This document shows positions 55,501-64,000 of a stretch of DNA of 64,000 nt, one piece after another. The stretch is taken from the NCBI GenBank assembly GCA_004794655.1, contig SMMW01000534.1:2735501-2799500 (forward strand). Reading direction: 5' to 3'. Below the pieces are notes generated by a model. The model was not told where the DNA came from, ran no database searches, and was given only the letters and a program-made list of their open reading frames with translations. Made by a program: the position numbers and the translations under genes. The stretch comes from Marisa cornuarietis (lineage: Eukaryota > Mollusca > Gastropoda > Architaenioglossa > Ampullariidae). Positions within the stretch are counted from its first letter, which is position 1. Each line of letters opens with the position of its first letter.

Positions 55501-55800
55501 TCGTGTGTAGGTGAGACTGGTGTCCTCAGCTTCACACCACATGGTCGACCCGGTGTCTTAGCGTCAGACGGCAGCGTGAGAAGAATTCACTCAGTCCATG
55601 TCATCTTCTCCCGTCCATTCACCACCAAGCCCTGGGTCTCTGTCGCCATCACTCATCTCGACGTCTACAACGACGCCAACGTGAGGGTCGACGTAGGAGC
55701 TGACGCCATTTCCACTTCCAGTTTCGATGCGTTTGCCTACGAGTGGGCCGACACAAACATCGTCCTTGTAAAAGTCTCTTGGGTAGCTTGTAACATTTGA
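49504..55800 (+). CDS. Secreted H-type lectin, gene 4 (5 exons, 198 aa)
   Basis: Exons: 49504-49597 signal peptide (VLVPLCILLLGQSLMA), 51036-51128 coiled coil 1 (LAELIDNLTDRLKSLE), 51366-51455 coiled coil 2 (LADLVDNLASRLTRLE), 55035-55064 microexon (RRNEVNENR + C), 55511-55800 lectin domain. The sum 94+93+90+30+290 is 597 bases, open throughout, with every junction canonical and phase 1. The domain has HSVHVIFSRPFTTKPWVSV, NVRVDV, SFDAFAYEWADT and VSWVACNI, keeping the Arg and Trp of the H-type binding site. Two extra residues (EP) in the leader exon separate it from gene 3. A LINE of about 1.8 kb (51680-53480) inserted after the duplication. It is probably secreted and oligomeric, with the same inferred role as gene 3. 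Confidence 0.88.
50735..50945 (-). mobile_element. LINE family C remnant in gene 4 intron
   Basis: The minus strand reads FVLSRMDYCNSLLAGIPK and ERLQRIQNNAADCL; paralogous to part of 29650-29900. Dead. Confidence 0.75.
51036..51128 (+). CDS. Gene 4 coiled-coil exon 1
   Basis: 93 bases, acceptor cttgtcacag, donor gtgagagata, phase 1-1; encodes RVERAYNAQVLAEL then IDNLTDRLKSLEANIT. Confidence 0.85.
51366..51455 (+). CDS. Gene 4 coiled-coil exon 2
   Basis: 90 bases, acceptor cttgtcacag, donor gtgagagata, phase 1-1; encodes QGKTYGAKALADLV then DNLASRLTRLEANVP. Confidence 0.85.
51680..53480 (+). mobile_element. LINE family E, 5'-truncated, degraded, with 3' end
   Basis: RT motifs in order: SLLKNNKAAGPDSIIDEFL, PSVWTEAIIQPLHKKGD (51665-52027), then stop-ridden RGISLFSICCKVYSSILN, HHKKLYVAFIDFCKAFDS and CPQGLKQGETCSPALF. 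A possible C-terminal zinc-knuckle-like CPLCQ/DIVCPLYF follows near 53022-53080. It ends with ttcaataaagtgattctgat and a (gattct)n tail at 53440-53475. In gene 4 only. CR1/L2-like by the look of the tail; clade not certain. Confidence 0.85.
53530..54590 (+). mobile_element. LINE family D relic in gene 4 intron
   Basis: Endonuclease frame 53634-53843 (HIVICGDRYPRTGNKQPVT), then LPVILK and, after decay, an RT block FKQGSVLSPMLLF with a frameshift near 54400-54430. Paralogous and co-linear with 30930-32310. Confidence 0.85.
55035..55064 (+). CDS. Gene 4 microexon (30 nt)
   Basis: Acceptor tgtatgtttcag, donor gtgagtgg, phase 1-1, encodes RRNEVNENR plus the T of the junction Cys. In the straight exon frame it would contain TGA, so only the phase-1 reading is open. 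Confidence 0.7.
55511..55800 (+). CDS. Gene 4 terminal exon: H-type lectin domain
   Basis: 290 bases, acceptor tttcgtgtgtag, TGA at 55798-55800. About 87% identical to the gene 3 domain by eye. Confidence 0.92.
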
Positions 55801-55899
55801 CGAGAAAGAGAGCTTATTGTCAGCAAATTTAGACCTCGTAGATAGACCTTGAGAAATTACTAAAAAATATCGTTAATTATGCTCCATTTGCTGGTAAGA

Positions 55900-55905
55900 A
55901 ATAAA
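55900..55905 (+). terminator. Polyadenylation signal of lectin gene 4
   Basis: AATAAA 100 bases after the stop codon, followed by tcttgcaca as in gene 3. Confidence 0.75.
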
Positions 55906-56064
55906 TCTTGCACATCCCATTGTTTGTCAGACATTTGTCTGTTAGCATTGGCGGAGAAAGATGTTCGGCTTTGGGGTGGTGGTAAACACAATGGTTACAG
56001 TAAACAACGTTCACACTCGCACATTACGAGACAAGAGAAAGGAGGAGTGCGTTAGTGCAGCCAT

Positions 56065-56145
56065 GTGCACACACGAACACACACATGCGCGAACACACAC
56101 ACGCGAACACACACACACGCGAACACACGCACACGCACAGACACG
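56065..56145. repeat. Mixed (CA)/(CACACGCGAA) microsatellite
   Basis: Short units cacacacgcgaa repeated about five times; at the paralogous site of the pure CA run in gene 3's flank. Confidence 0.85.
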
Positions 56146-56429
56146 GTGGTAGAATCCAAGCGCATACTGCTTGGAGTGTTAAAAGAAAAGTAACATTCAG
56201 AATAAGGCAACTTTATAATGATACTGTTCATTATCAAGTTTTGCACGTCAATGTGCCAAAAAGAAAAAAACAAACACCTGTATCTTTGTTTTATTTTCGT
56301 ACATGAACTCCATTGCAATTTTATCCAGATTTAGCAGATCAACCCTCCTTTTAAACACGTGTATAACCAGACAGTTATTCGAAGGTGTCTGTGTCATGGA
56401 ACTTTTCAGACATGTTTTTATTCGGCAGA

Positions 56430-57240
56430 AAAATTGATTTTTGCAGTTGCCGTGGTAACTGGGATAGTAAGTCTCAGATGCTGTGGCCCAGTCTGACGAT
56501 TGGCCATTTGTCTGTGCTCTGAGTAATGGCACTTGGCTGAAATGGGAGCTGTGTCTTTAGTTTGGTACAGTCAATGTCCGAGCTATAGATACATGCTAAA
56601 GCTATAGAAACAATATTTTTTTTTTTTAGGAAAGTCAGTGATTTTTTTCTACAGTGCTGCCTCACAAAGTAATTTCTGGATTTGTCTTGGCACATTAAAA
56701 CTGTCTTGACGAAATCTTCTTTGGACATTTTCGACTATGTGATCAAGAGTTTCAAATTACTGTTTGTTGTCTGTATTAGGCTGAAATATCTGTGTACCAA
56801 TGTCCTTCTGAACCATCGTCTGTGCGTCGTAAGTCTTTTCTCTGCCCGGGGAGGTGTGGTTCGTGGCATAGTCTGCTTGCTTTGCCCTTAACACCTCTAA
56901 AGAAATCTAGAAAATATTTGCTGAAACGCATTTCCTGCAAGGTCTTTATGCACACACTAGCTGCAGCAGAAGCATCATCGTAAGATGTTGTGCTGTTGAT
57001 AATTAAATCTTTGGTTACAGCAAACCACAACAAACACATTTCAAATGAAGCAAAAGCTCAAAATGTCGAGAAGTGCTGCATAGCCACCAGGAGACCAGAA
57101 ACCATCCTATCATACCCGTCGCTGCCTTCGGAAACCACCTCTAGTGCTTCCTGCAAAATTTCAGTTATTTATTAGAGATTCAATCGCTCTTGTCCTTACT
57201 GTAAATCTAGCAAGATAAAGAGGCTTTATTGTTGGCTGGA
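56430..57240 (-). pseudogene. hAT-like transposase relic, copy 2
   Basis: Paralog of 34700-35560. Frames 57039-56776 (VCIKTLQEMRFSKYFLDFF, TDDGSEGHWYTDIS) and 56728-56474 (NYFVRQHCRKKSLTFLKK) carry the same breaks plus a poly-T expansion. Confidence 0.5.
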
Positions 57241-57424
57241 GATTTTCTTCCTCCTTCTACCATACCCTCCTCATATGACAGCATCGAAAGAGAAATGATC
57301 TGAGGTTCCTTGAAGGCTGAATTTCTGTCTTAATATTTGAGGTCTTTAAGCTGGCGATTGATATTGTCAGCACAGCTCAGTGCAGAAATAAAAAAAATAT
57401 TGTTGAAAACACAGAGAAACAGAT

Positions 57425-57590
57425 GATGTGCTAGATTGATACCCGAGTAGCGCATCAAATTTCCCCCAGTTGAACCAGCTGGTGGGAATGGGTACCTGAC
57501 TCTACAGGGGAATGAGTAAGGAAAGACAGCGAGGGAGAGGAGATGGGCACTGCTCTCACGTAAAGTAAACTTAATGACCATCCATCCATC
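57425..57590 (+). mobile_element. 5'-truncated S2 SINE
   Basis: Body part only: ttcccccagttgaaccagct, gggtacctgactctac and gcactgctctcacgt. Begins at the B box (gattgatacccg). Same position relative to the intron remnant as the SINE at 35803. Confidence 0.8.
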
Positions 57591-58865
57591 CTGTTTAAAG
57601 CTCAAGAAATCCTTACATAGTCAGAGTGTATCGGCTTGATGCTATCGTTCATCTAATGTTCAACTAAAGTTAGCTTGAGTGCCTTTATGTTAGTTGAGCC
57701 TGTGAAGTGTCTGTGAGGTGGAAAAAAAAGCTAAAGACGGAGGAGCTGATCCGCCAGTTCGATTTTTTTTTGGGTCAAGAAATGCCGAGTAAAGATATTT
57801 AGAGATCAGTGGATAGTTAATTCAATCGACCCTATGATCGTTTGATTGATGCATGTATCAATTGATGTAGTAAACAAATCGCTTCAAACACACCGAGTTC
57901 GCAAAAATACACAAACACACAAAATACACAAACAATCTCAACAGAGGAATGCTACCATGAAATAATCACAGACACAATTGAAATGACTACCACATAATAA
58001 AAAAAATTTTCAAACATTATTTTTAAGAAAACTATCGTAGCTAATTAATAAAAAAGATATAGAGCATGTATAGAGCACATGTGTTTCTACAGATTTATAA
58101 AATACCAAATGGTAATGTCGATGGAATCCAATGTGAATGTATCAGGCAGGAAAAGTAAGGTGGTGTATTATTCATGACAGGGTGTCCAAAAATTCTCTCT
58201 TTTCTGGTACTGAGACAGAGATGCTCAAGGGACGCTACTGCTCGCCAGCGATGTATCAACGATTTTTCCGAATTGTCTTCAATACTGTAGTCAGGCATTG
58301 TCACCTGTCAAGATAGGTAAATATGTACAAAATAGCTGGATGTTAAACAGTTCTATATTAGTTACCGAGTTTCTTGTGGAAATCTAACATTCAAGGAACT
58401 TCCGTTTAAACCTTATACTGATAGCTTATAAAATATCTTGTTGTTGTGTATTTATTACAAGTCATCATGTGGTATTATTTGTCACTTATTTCATGTTTTT
58501 ATTTGTTGTCACTTATTAATGTCTGTGTTAGAATTGATGCTTCAGGCCCTTTTTCTAGTATCCAGACCTTGGTCTCAACCTTATTCACTGGACTTTTCAG
58601 AAGGGGTAAATTTACCCAGAACATGGCAAACAATGTTTGTTCTCACAGAAATATCCAAAGTTTGATAACACTTTATTTCAGTTTAAAGTGCTTTAAATCA
58701 TGTGTGTCTTGATCGTCTTCTACAAAAAAGTTAGATAAATTAAAAGAATTTCTCGAGAATTGTAAAGTTTACAAGAGAGAATCAGAGGAAGTGAACAATA
58801 TTTGAGGGAGAGACAACCATTCACATCGTTTTTCTTTGATTTCATTTCCTCACAGTCTTAATGTT
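57590..58865 (-). pseudogene. Truncated minus-strand lectin-gene remnant with dead microexon
   Basis: Homologous to the gene 1/2 last intron, including the stretch beside the microexon. The microexon counterpart (about 58826-58858) has an insertion, a donor changed to gtgaat and no cag acceptor. The lectin exon is absent. Together with 36040-36870 this shows that a minus-strand gene once followed the plus-strand gene in each unit. Confidence 0.6.
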
Positions 58866-58867
58866 TA

Positions 58868-59215
58868 GTGAGTTCTAGAATTTTACAGAAGCAGTGGATT
58901 CATGTTCTACCCAATCATGGATGCACAGAGTGTTCGTACAATGATCAGCTGTCAATAACAGACAGACGACAGACGAACAATGTGATGTGCAATATTTATT
59001 TCTTACCAGCATATGGAGCAAAAGAATGCCCAGTGTTTCAAGCTACACTATCTGACAGAGATGAGCTGACCTGTGAACCTATCTGCACTTGGACAGTCTG
59101 TCATCACCTGCTGGTCAAACAGCTTGTATCCAGGACTAACATTGGGAGAAGTGAAGACTGTGATAAACTGATTAATTCACTGAAAGCATTCAAAGAAAGA
59201 CAGCAGCTAAGGTAA
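58868..59215 (+). CDS. Unrecognised Cys-containing open frame, 115 codons
   Basis: Starts ATG 58868, stop TAA at 59213-59215. Contains HVLPNHGCTECSYNDQL, FLPAYGAKECPVFQATLS, LTCEPICTWTVCHHLLVKQL and CDKLINSLKAFKERQQL. Copies in gene 1 (3990-4240), gene 2 (19890-20150) and gene 4 (54640-54900, reversed) are short of codons and stop-ridden, while this one is fully open. It may be an exon of a mobile element or of a host gene later swept into the duplications. Eight Cys suggest an extracellular or zinc-binding protein. No family recognised. Confidence 0.4.
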   Translation: MSSRILQKQWIHVLPNHGCTECSYNDQLSITDRRQTNNVMCNIYFLPAYGAKECPVFQATLSDRDELTCEPICTWTVCHHLLVKQLVSRTNIGRSEDCDKLINSLKAFKERQQLR

Positions 59216-59319
59216 ATAAAAGGAGTAGGAGATAGAAGAAGAGGAGGAACTTAGTTGTAGCAATAGCTTATTTCATTACTTGGGTTATTTGTTGTGAAAA
59301 AAGGTAATCGTGGGACCTT

Positions 59320-60990
59320 ATGGTCGCAAGGAAGTGAGGGTGAGAGACCTCCCTTATCTCGGGGTCAGATTCTGAGAGGACAGTGCCGATCTCCTTTCCC
59401 TCCCTGCCATACCTTCCCAAACCTGCACAGCGACAGGTACCCACTGCATAGTATCAGCTACCCACTACACAGTGACAGGCACCCACTGCATAGTATCAGG
59501 TACCCACTACACAGTGACAGGCACCCACTGCATAGTATCAGGTACCCACTACACAGTGACAGGAACCCACTGCACAGTATCAGGTACCCACTACACAGTG
59601 ACAGGCACCCACTGCATAGTATCAGGTACCCACTACACAGTGACAGGCACCCACTGCATAGTATCAGCTACCCACTACACAGTGACAGGCACCCACTGCA
59701 CAGTATCAGGTACCCACTACACAGCGACAGGCACCCACTGCACAGTATCAGGTACCCACTACACAGTGACAGGCACCCACTGCACAGTATCAGGTACCCA
59801 CTACACAGCGACAGGCACCCACTGCATAGTATCAGGTACCCACTACACAGTGACAGGCATCCACTGCACAGTATCAGGTACCCACTACACAGTGACAGGC
59901 ACCCACTGCATAGTATCAGGTACCCACTACACAGCGACAGGCACCCACTGCATAGTATCAGGTACCCACTACACAGTGACAGGCACCCACTGCATAGTAT
60001 CAGGTACCCACTACACAGCGACAGGCACCCACTGCATAGTATCAGGTACCCACTACAAAGCGACAGGCACCCACTGCATAGTATCAGGTACCCACTACAC
60101 AGTGACAGGCACCCACTGCATAGTATCAGGTACCCACTACACAGTGACAGGCACCCACTGCATAGTATCAGGTACCCACTACACAGCGACAGGCACCCAC
60201 TGCATAGTATCAGGTACCCACTACACAGTGACAGGCACCCACTGCATAGTATCAGGTATCCACTACACAGTGACAGGCACCCACTGCATAGTATCAGGTA
60301 CCCACTACACAGTGACAGGCACCCACTGCATAGTATCAGGTACCCACTACACAGTGACAGGCACCCACTGCATAGTATCAGGTACCCACTACACAGCGAC
60401 AGGCACCCACTGCATAGTATCAGGTACCCACTACACAGCGACAGGCACCCACTGCATAGTATCAGGTACCCACTACACAGTGACAGGCACCCACTGCATA
60501 GTATCAGGTACCCACTACACAGTGACAGGCACCCACTGCATAGTTTTAGGTACCCACTACACAGTGACAGGCACCCACTGCATAGTATCAGGTACCCACT
60601 ACACAGTGACAGGCACCCACTGCATAGTATCAGGTACCCACTACACAGTGACAGGCACCCACTGCATAGTTTTAGGTACCCACTACACAGTGACAGGCAC
60701 CCACTGCATAGTATCAGGTACCCACTACACAGTGACAGGCACCCACTGCATAGTATCAGGTACCCACTACACAGTGACAGGCACCCACTGCATAGTATCA
60801 GGTACCCACTACACAGCGACAGGCACCCACTGCATAGTATCAGGTACCCACTACACAGCGACAGGCACCTACTGCATAGTTTTAGGTACTCACTGCACAG
60901 CGACAGATACACTACACTGCACAGCTGGGTCACCTGATGAAAGTGTCAACCCAGCTACATTTGGTACCTTTGGATTTGGCAATCTTTGCC
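59320..60990 (-). mobile_element. S2 SINE interrupted by minisatellite
   Basis: 59320-59423 read on the minus strand matches the S2 body (ggtttgggaaggtatgg, gatcggcactgtcctct). Beyond the array, 60922-60960 (cagctgggtcacctgatgaa) resembles the next S2 segment (cagctggatcaactggggga). The array thus sits inside a single SINE copy. Confidence 0.6.
59424..60915. repeat. 42-bp minisatellite, about 35 copies
   Basis: The unit is two related 21-mers, ggtacccactacacagtgaca and ggcacccactgcatagtatca (each shown in full as one half). Variants include cacagcgaca, gcacagt and atagtttta. No frame of the unit used here contains a stop, so long open frames (up to 547 codons, repeating RYPLHSDRHPLHSI or GTHYTVTGTHCIVS) run on both strands. 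They have no supporting features and are judged non-coding. Confidence 0.97.
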
Positions 60991-60999
60991 CTAACCATT

Positions 61000-61350
61000 A
61001 GGCTTTGCCCTAAAGTTGTAGTCAAACCATGGCAAGGTCACTGAACAGGGTCAAATGTCACGGAAGACCAGCAGTTAAATTTCTTCAAGAGAAGAACTTG
61101 ACCTTTTATGACTGTTGTTAACCCCATATCACGTGACGCCACGTGTCAGATTCAAAAAAAAAAAAGAATCATGGCTGCTGAAACACGATACATGAATTTT
61201 TGCGATATGTTTATTTTCACTTAAAACTGTTGCTTTTTGCTAATCTCCAAGGATTAACTACATGTCGTCAGCGAGGTTCGATGTCAACTATGCAGCTGTC
61301 GTCGTTATCCGGAAGTACAGTCGATATAATAAATAATAAAAATAATTCTA
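61000..61350. repeat. Interspersed block related to 26150-26285 and 40990-41260
   Basis: Shares atcatggctgctgaaaca, tttttgcgatatgtttatttt and tcgtcagcgaggttcgat. Not coding. Confidence 0.55.
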
Positions 61351-61654
61351 AGGATGAGGAGAAGAAATATTCATAAAGCGCTCAATATTATTGTTCTTGT
61401 AGCTATATTTGTTGAAAATATGTGGCATGAAGTGTTCATAAATGTATTTAAAAAAATAACTGCTCATCTGGCTCTTATGCAATGGCAGTGTGACATCCAG
61501 GCGTCTGATGGTCGTCTTGTAAGGACTAAAAGTACAGAAGTTACTCAGTACTGCTCTCAAAGAAAATCCACAGCAGTGGTTCATTAATACTGTTTATTCA
61601 TACATTTCAAAATGAAATACTTAGCAGCATCCTGTGGCATTTGAATCATATTTA

Positions 61655-61882
61655 ACAAAGGATGTCTCAGTCCCTGTGACAACCATCAGATCCAACATGT
61701 AGATTTTTGTCTCAAGTGCTCCACTCTGCCACAAACACCAAACAGACAACAGATGTTCGTCAAAATGATATGCCACCACTTGTGTCGTATGCTTTTCTCA
61801 TAAATAACAGTGTCATATTCCTAGAAAAAGAAACAGAAGAGACTTCTTCTCCCACATCTCCCATCGGGCTTATTATCTGAAA
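61655..61882. repeat. Duplicated block (partner 36875-37085)
   Basis: Near-identical to 36875-37085, ending at the same cttattatctga string. Confidence 0.85.
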
Positions 61883-61994
61883 GGCTTACAAAACTAAGGT
61901 ATTCTGGTTTATGTGTTCATGCATGGATGTGGTGAGCTCCCCTCAACTGATGCTCGCGCGCAACAAATCACGTTTTTCTTCTCCATTCGTATAG

Positions 61995-62083
<89 letters not shown>
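61995..62083. repeat. (ATC)n microsatellite, about 30 units
   Basis: An uninterrupted cat/atc run; the poly-Ser frame through it is an artefact. Confidence 0.97.
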
Positions 62084-62084
<1 letters not shown>

Positions 62085-62089
62085 GCGTT

Positions 62090-62600
62090 GGTTTGATATT
62101 CGTGCTGGGCAGTAAAGTTGTGCCAGTCGATTCAGTTGTGGATCGGTGTAGAGAGAACTCTCACAATAAGCTGGCCCGGGAAAAGTTAAAGAATTTACCT
62201 TCGTTTTTACCTTACAGCTTTAGAGGGTGAGCTAAAGTCTTGCATTTATGACAAGACAGCCGTCGAGGTCAGAGGCTAGTGTTCAGAGGTTTAGTGATTC
62301 CTTGCCCAGTCAAGATAATCTTTTACGCGATTTGCAGGTTAAAATTCATTGGTTTTTAATAAACAAAATTATATTTCGTGATATTTCCAATTTGAGCAGA
62401 AAATGTTAATGCACATTAGCTAAGGTGGTAACAAGTGTAAGACACGATCTAACTTACAAGAAGTTAGTTTGTAATTTTGTACAGAGTTAATAGAAAGCAG
62501 TGAGTTTTCAGGAATCACTTTGGGTCTAACTGAAACTTCATAGACAAGTGGCGGAATGTGTGCACCGTCTGTTTGTGAGTGGAAGCTGAGTTCACCTGAA
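62090..62600. repeat. Block containing the empty MITE target site
   Basis: Homologous to 42500-42722 joined to 44356-44540, without the transposon. Target at 62268-62280. Confidence 0.7.
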
Positions 62601-62784
62601 CAAGGTCATAGTGAAGACGAGAGTTTCCCCAGAAGAAATTCTGTCCATCTCATCATTGGAAGACGATGGAAATAGTCCAACCCGCATGGATCATCTCGAC
62701 AATTACCTTTGGAAATTACCAGTTGTGTAATTCTTGTCTGTACGTGTCAGTGGGGGGGGGAGAGAACTCCGCTGTGCGCTGGGG

Positions 62785-64000
62785 AAGTAACTCTTGCTCG
62801 GTGAGGACTCCACCCAGGTATTGAGCAGCAGACATTGTAAGTCTCACCTGACAGCACCTAACACCTTAACACACGGACCCAGTTCCAGTGGTCGGTTGTC
62901 ATACAGACTTTCTCCGGTTTGGAGGAGTTCAGGGGCCAGTTGCACAACACGTTTCTAAACCTTAAAACTGTTCTAAAGAAGCAAAATCTCATCTTAGCCA
63001 TTTTGATGCATTACAGAAGAACATGCAAAAAATTGTACTGACAGGACGGAAAGTCAGACTTAAATAACTTTATCTTACTTAAAGCAGCTTTAGTTTTAAA
63101 AATTCTTAAATTGTGGTGTACACTTTAAACTAATTATCTAAATAGAGTTGAAGCCTAAAAGTGTTTAAAGTTAGAAATGTGTTGTGCAACTGGCCCCAGA
63201 CGTTTAGTTGCGAACATTTGTCCACAGCACCCAGAGCTTGTGAGACTGGAGAATGTGTGAATACCACAAGAGAGAATGTTATTTGGAGCATTAGTTAGTG
63301 CTTAATAATAGTTCACTCATTTGTAGGGGACAAATGTCATTGCTTGTTCTGTAAATTATTTGTGAAAGTGTACATTTGTTCTGGCCTACATAAAAAAAGA
63401 AAAAATGTTTTGGGGCGACCACGATATGACAGCAGGAAGACCACGTACAGATGTTTTGCTGTTTGTAGACTGAAAGAACACGTGTAAAAGACGAGGTGTA
63501 TGTCTGTGTGTTGTACGGATCTGTGTCTCTAACAGAATATGTTATATACTGTACTACATCTGTCACTCAGCATTTTATTGACCTGTCAGTTTCTGTAGCA
63601 AGTAATGAACAAAGTTTCTGAATGTAACAACTTATAAAACATTATCTGAGGTCAACAATGCTGCAGGAAAGAATGGTTAGGCTGGTCACCATGTCCACTA
63701 AACATGACTAGACAGCTTCACTAGATACGCGTAGTCCTCTTATTCAGCAAAAGGAAAACAAAGTGAGACTTCAAAGCTTGGCTTGGTGAATAAACTAACA
63801 AATTAAGTTCTGAAAGTGTTACAAGTGTCTGACATTTTGGAGGGAGTAGGGCGGTGTATTTGTTTGGGACTAGGGTGAATATACCGTGCATTTATAAAAT
63901 TAAAAACGAAAGGAGTTAAAATAAGCTTTCGCTCACTTTGCCAACAGCATTTAGTGTAAAGAAGAAATCAATGTTTTCAGAATAATTTTTGAAGTCAAGA
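62785..64000 (-). other. 3' flank of a third minus-strand lectin unit
   Basis: 62785-62885 matches 17450-17540, 63290-63640 matches 17555-17945, and 63855-64000 matches 742-885 and 17950-18085. By analogy the lectin exon of a fifth gene should start within about 150-250 bases beyond the window, on the minus strand. Confidence 0.65.
62932..63196. mobile_element. 265-bp MITE with 19-bp perfect terminal inverted repeats
   Basis: Ends: ggggccagttgcacaacac, exact on both sides, and after one mismatch tttctaa continues the match. AT-rich interior, no coding. It lies where the paralogous sequence 17540-17560 is continuous. Superfamily not assigned; target duplication not clear (possibly 2-3 bases). 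Confidence 0.88.

Noticed and set aside
59424..60915. CRISPR array
   Set aside because: Units are contiguous without unique spacers, and the setting is eukaryotic.
59294..60937. 547-codon open frame as a real repeat-protein gene
   Set aside because: It is a by-product of a 42-bp minisatellite with no stop in three frames. Its start lies in SINE sequence, and competing long frames exist on both strands.

Overview
This is a eukaryotic, AT-rich, repeat-laden window. Its genes have introns with GT/AG borders, TATA boxes and AATAAA signals, and they sit among dead LINE retrotransposons, tRNA-derived SINEs, MITE-like DNA transposons, microsatellites and two large tandem arrays. The H-type lectin (Helix-agglutinin-like) genes and the repeat types suggest a mollusc, most likely a gastropod. 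That placement is inference; the species is not identified.

The core is a cluster of four small secreted H-type lectin genes. Genes 1 and 2 lie on the minus strand (8366 to 1025 and 23046 to 18227). Genes 3 and 4 lie on the plus strand (27299-34225 and 49504-55800), so genes 2 and 3 are divergent. Each gene has a signal-peptide exon, one (minus genes) or two (plus genes) short coiled-coil exons, a 30-nt microexon, and a terminal exon with the lectin domain. All introns are phase 1, and the exon sums are exact multiples of three in all four genes (153, 153, 196 and 198 residues). The microexon appears to be undescribed. It stays open in all four genes, and at its junction with the lectin exon it makes a Cys codon. 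That gives each mature chain exactly two cysteines.

The cluster grew by segmental duplication. The minus units share introns and flanks (about 740-8640 and 17400-23330), and a third unit enters at the right edge (62785-64000). The plus units correspond to about 25460-37080 and 46228-59230. Truncated minus-oriented intron pieces (36040-36870 and 57590-58865) follow both plus genes. The ancestral intron upstream of the microexon already held a LINE, whose decayed pieces remain in all four genes in the same order and orientation.

Layout: 1-535, 34-bp satellite; 1025-8640, gene 1; 9130-17470, LINE, microsatellite and repeat block including an almost full-length minus-strand LINE (13690-16240); 17500-23346, gene 2; 23340-27230, inverted duplicate, repeats and LINE; 27231-34326, gene 3; 34560-37080, hAT-like relic, SINE and intron remnant; 38323-40291, two exons of a possible separate secreted gene; 40655-46870, LINE 3' end and two MITE-like copies; 49441-55905, gene 4; 56430-59230, relics; 59320-60990, a SINE blown up by a 42-bp minisatellite; 61000-64000, repeats, a second MITE and the start of the next unit. 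No rRNA, functional tRNA, CRISPR or bacterial features were seen. All homology statements rest on reading the sequence, since no searches could be run.
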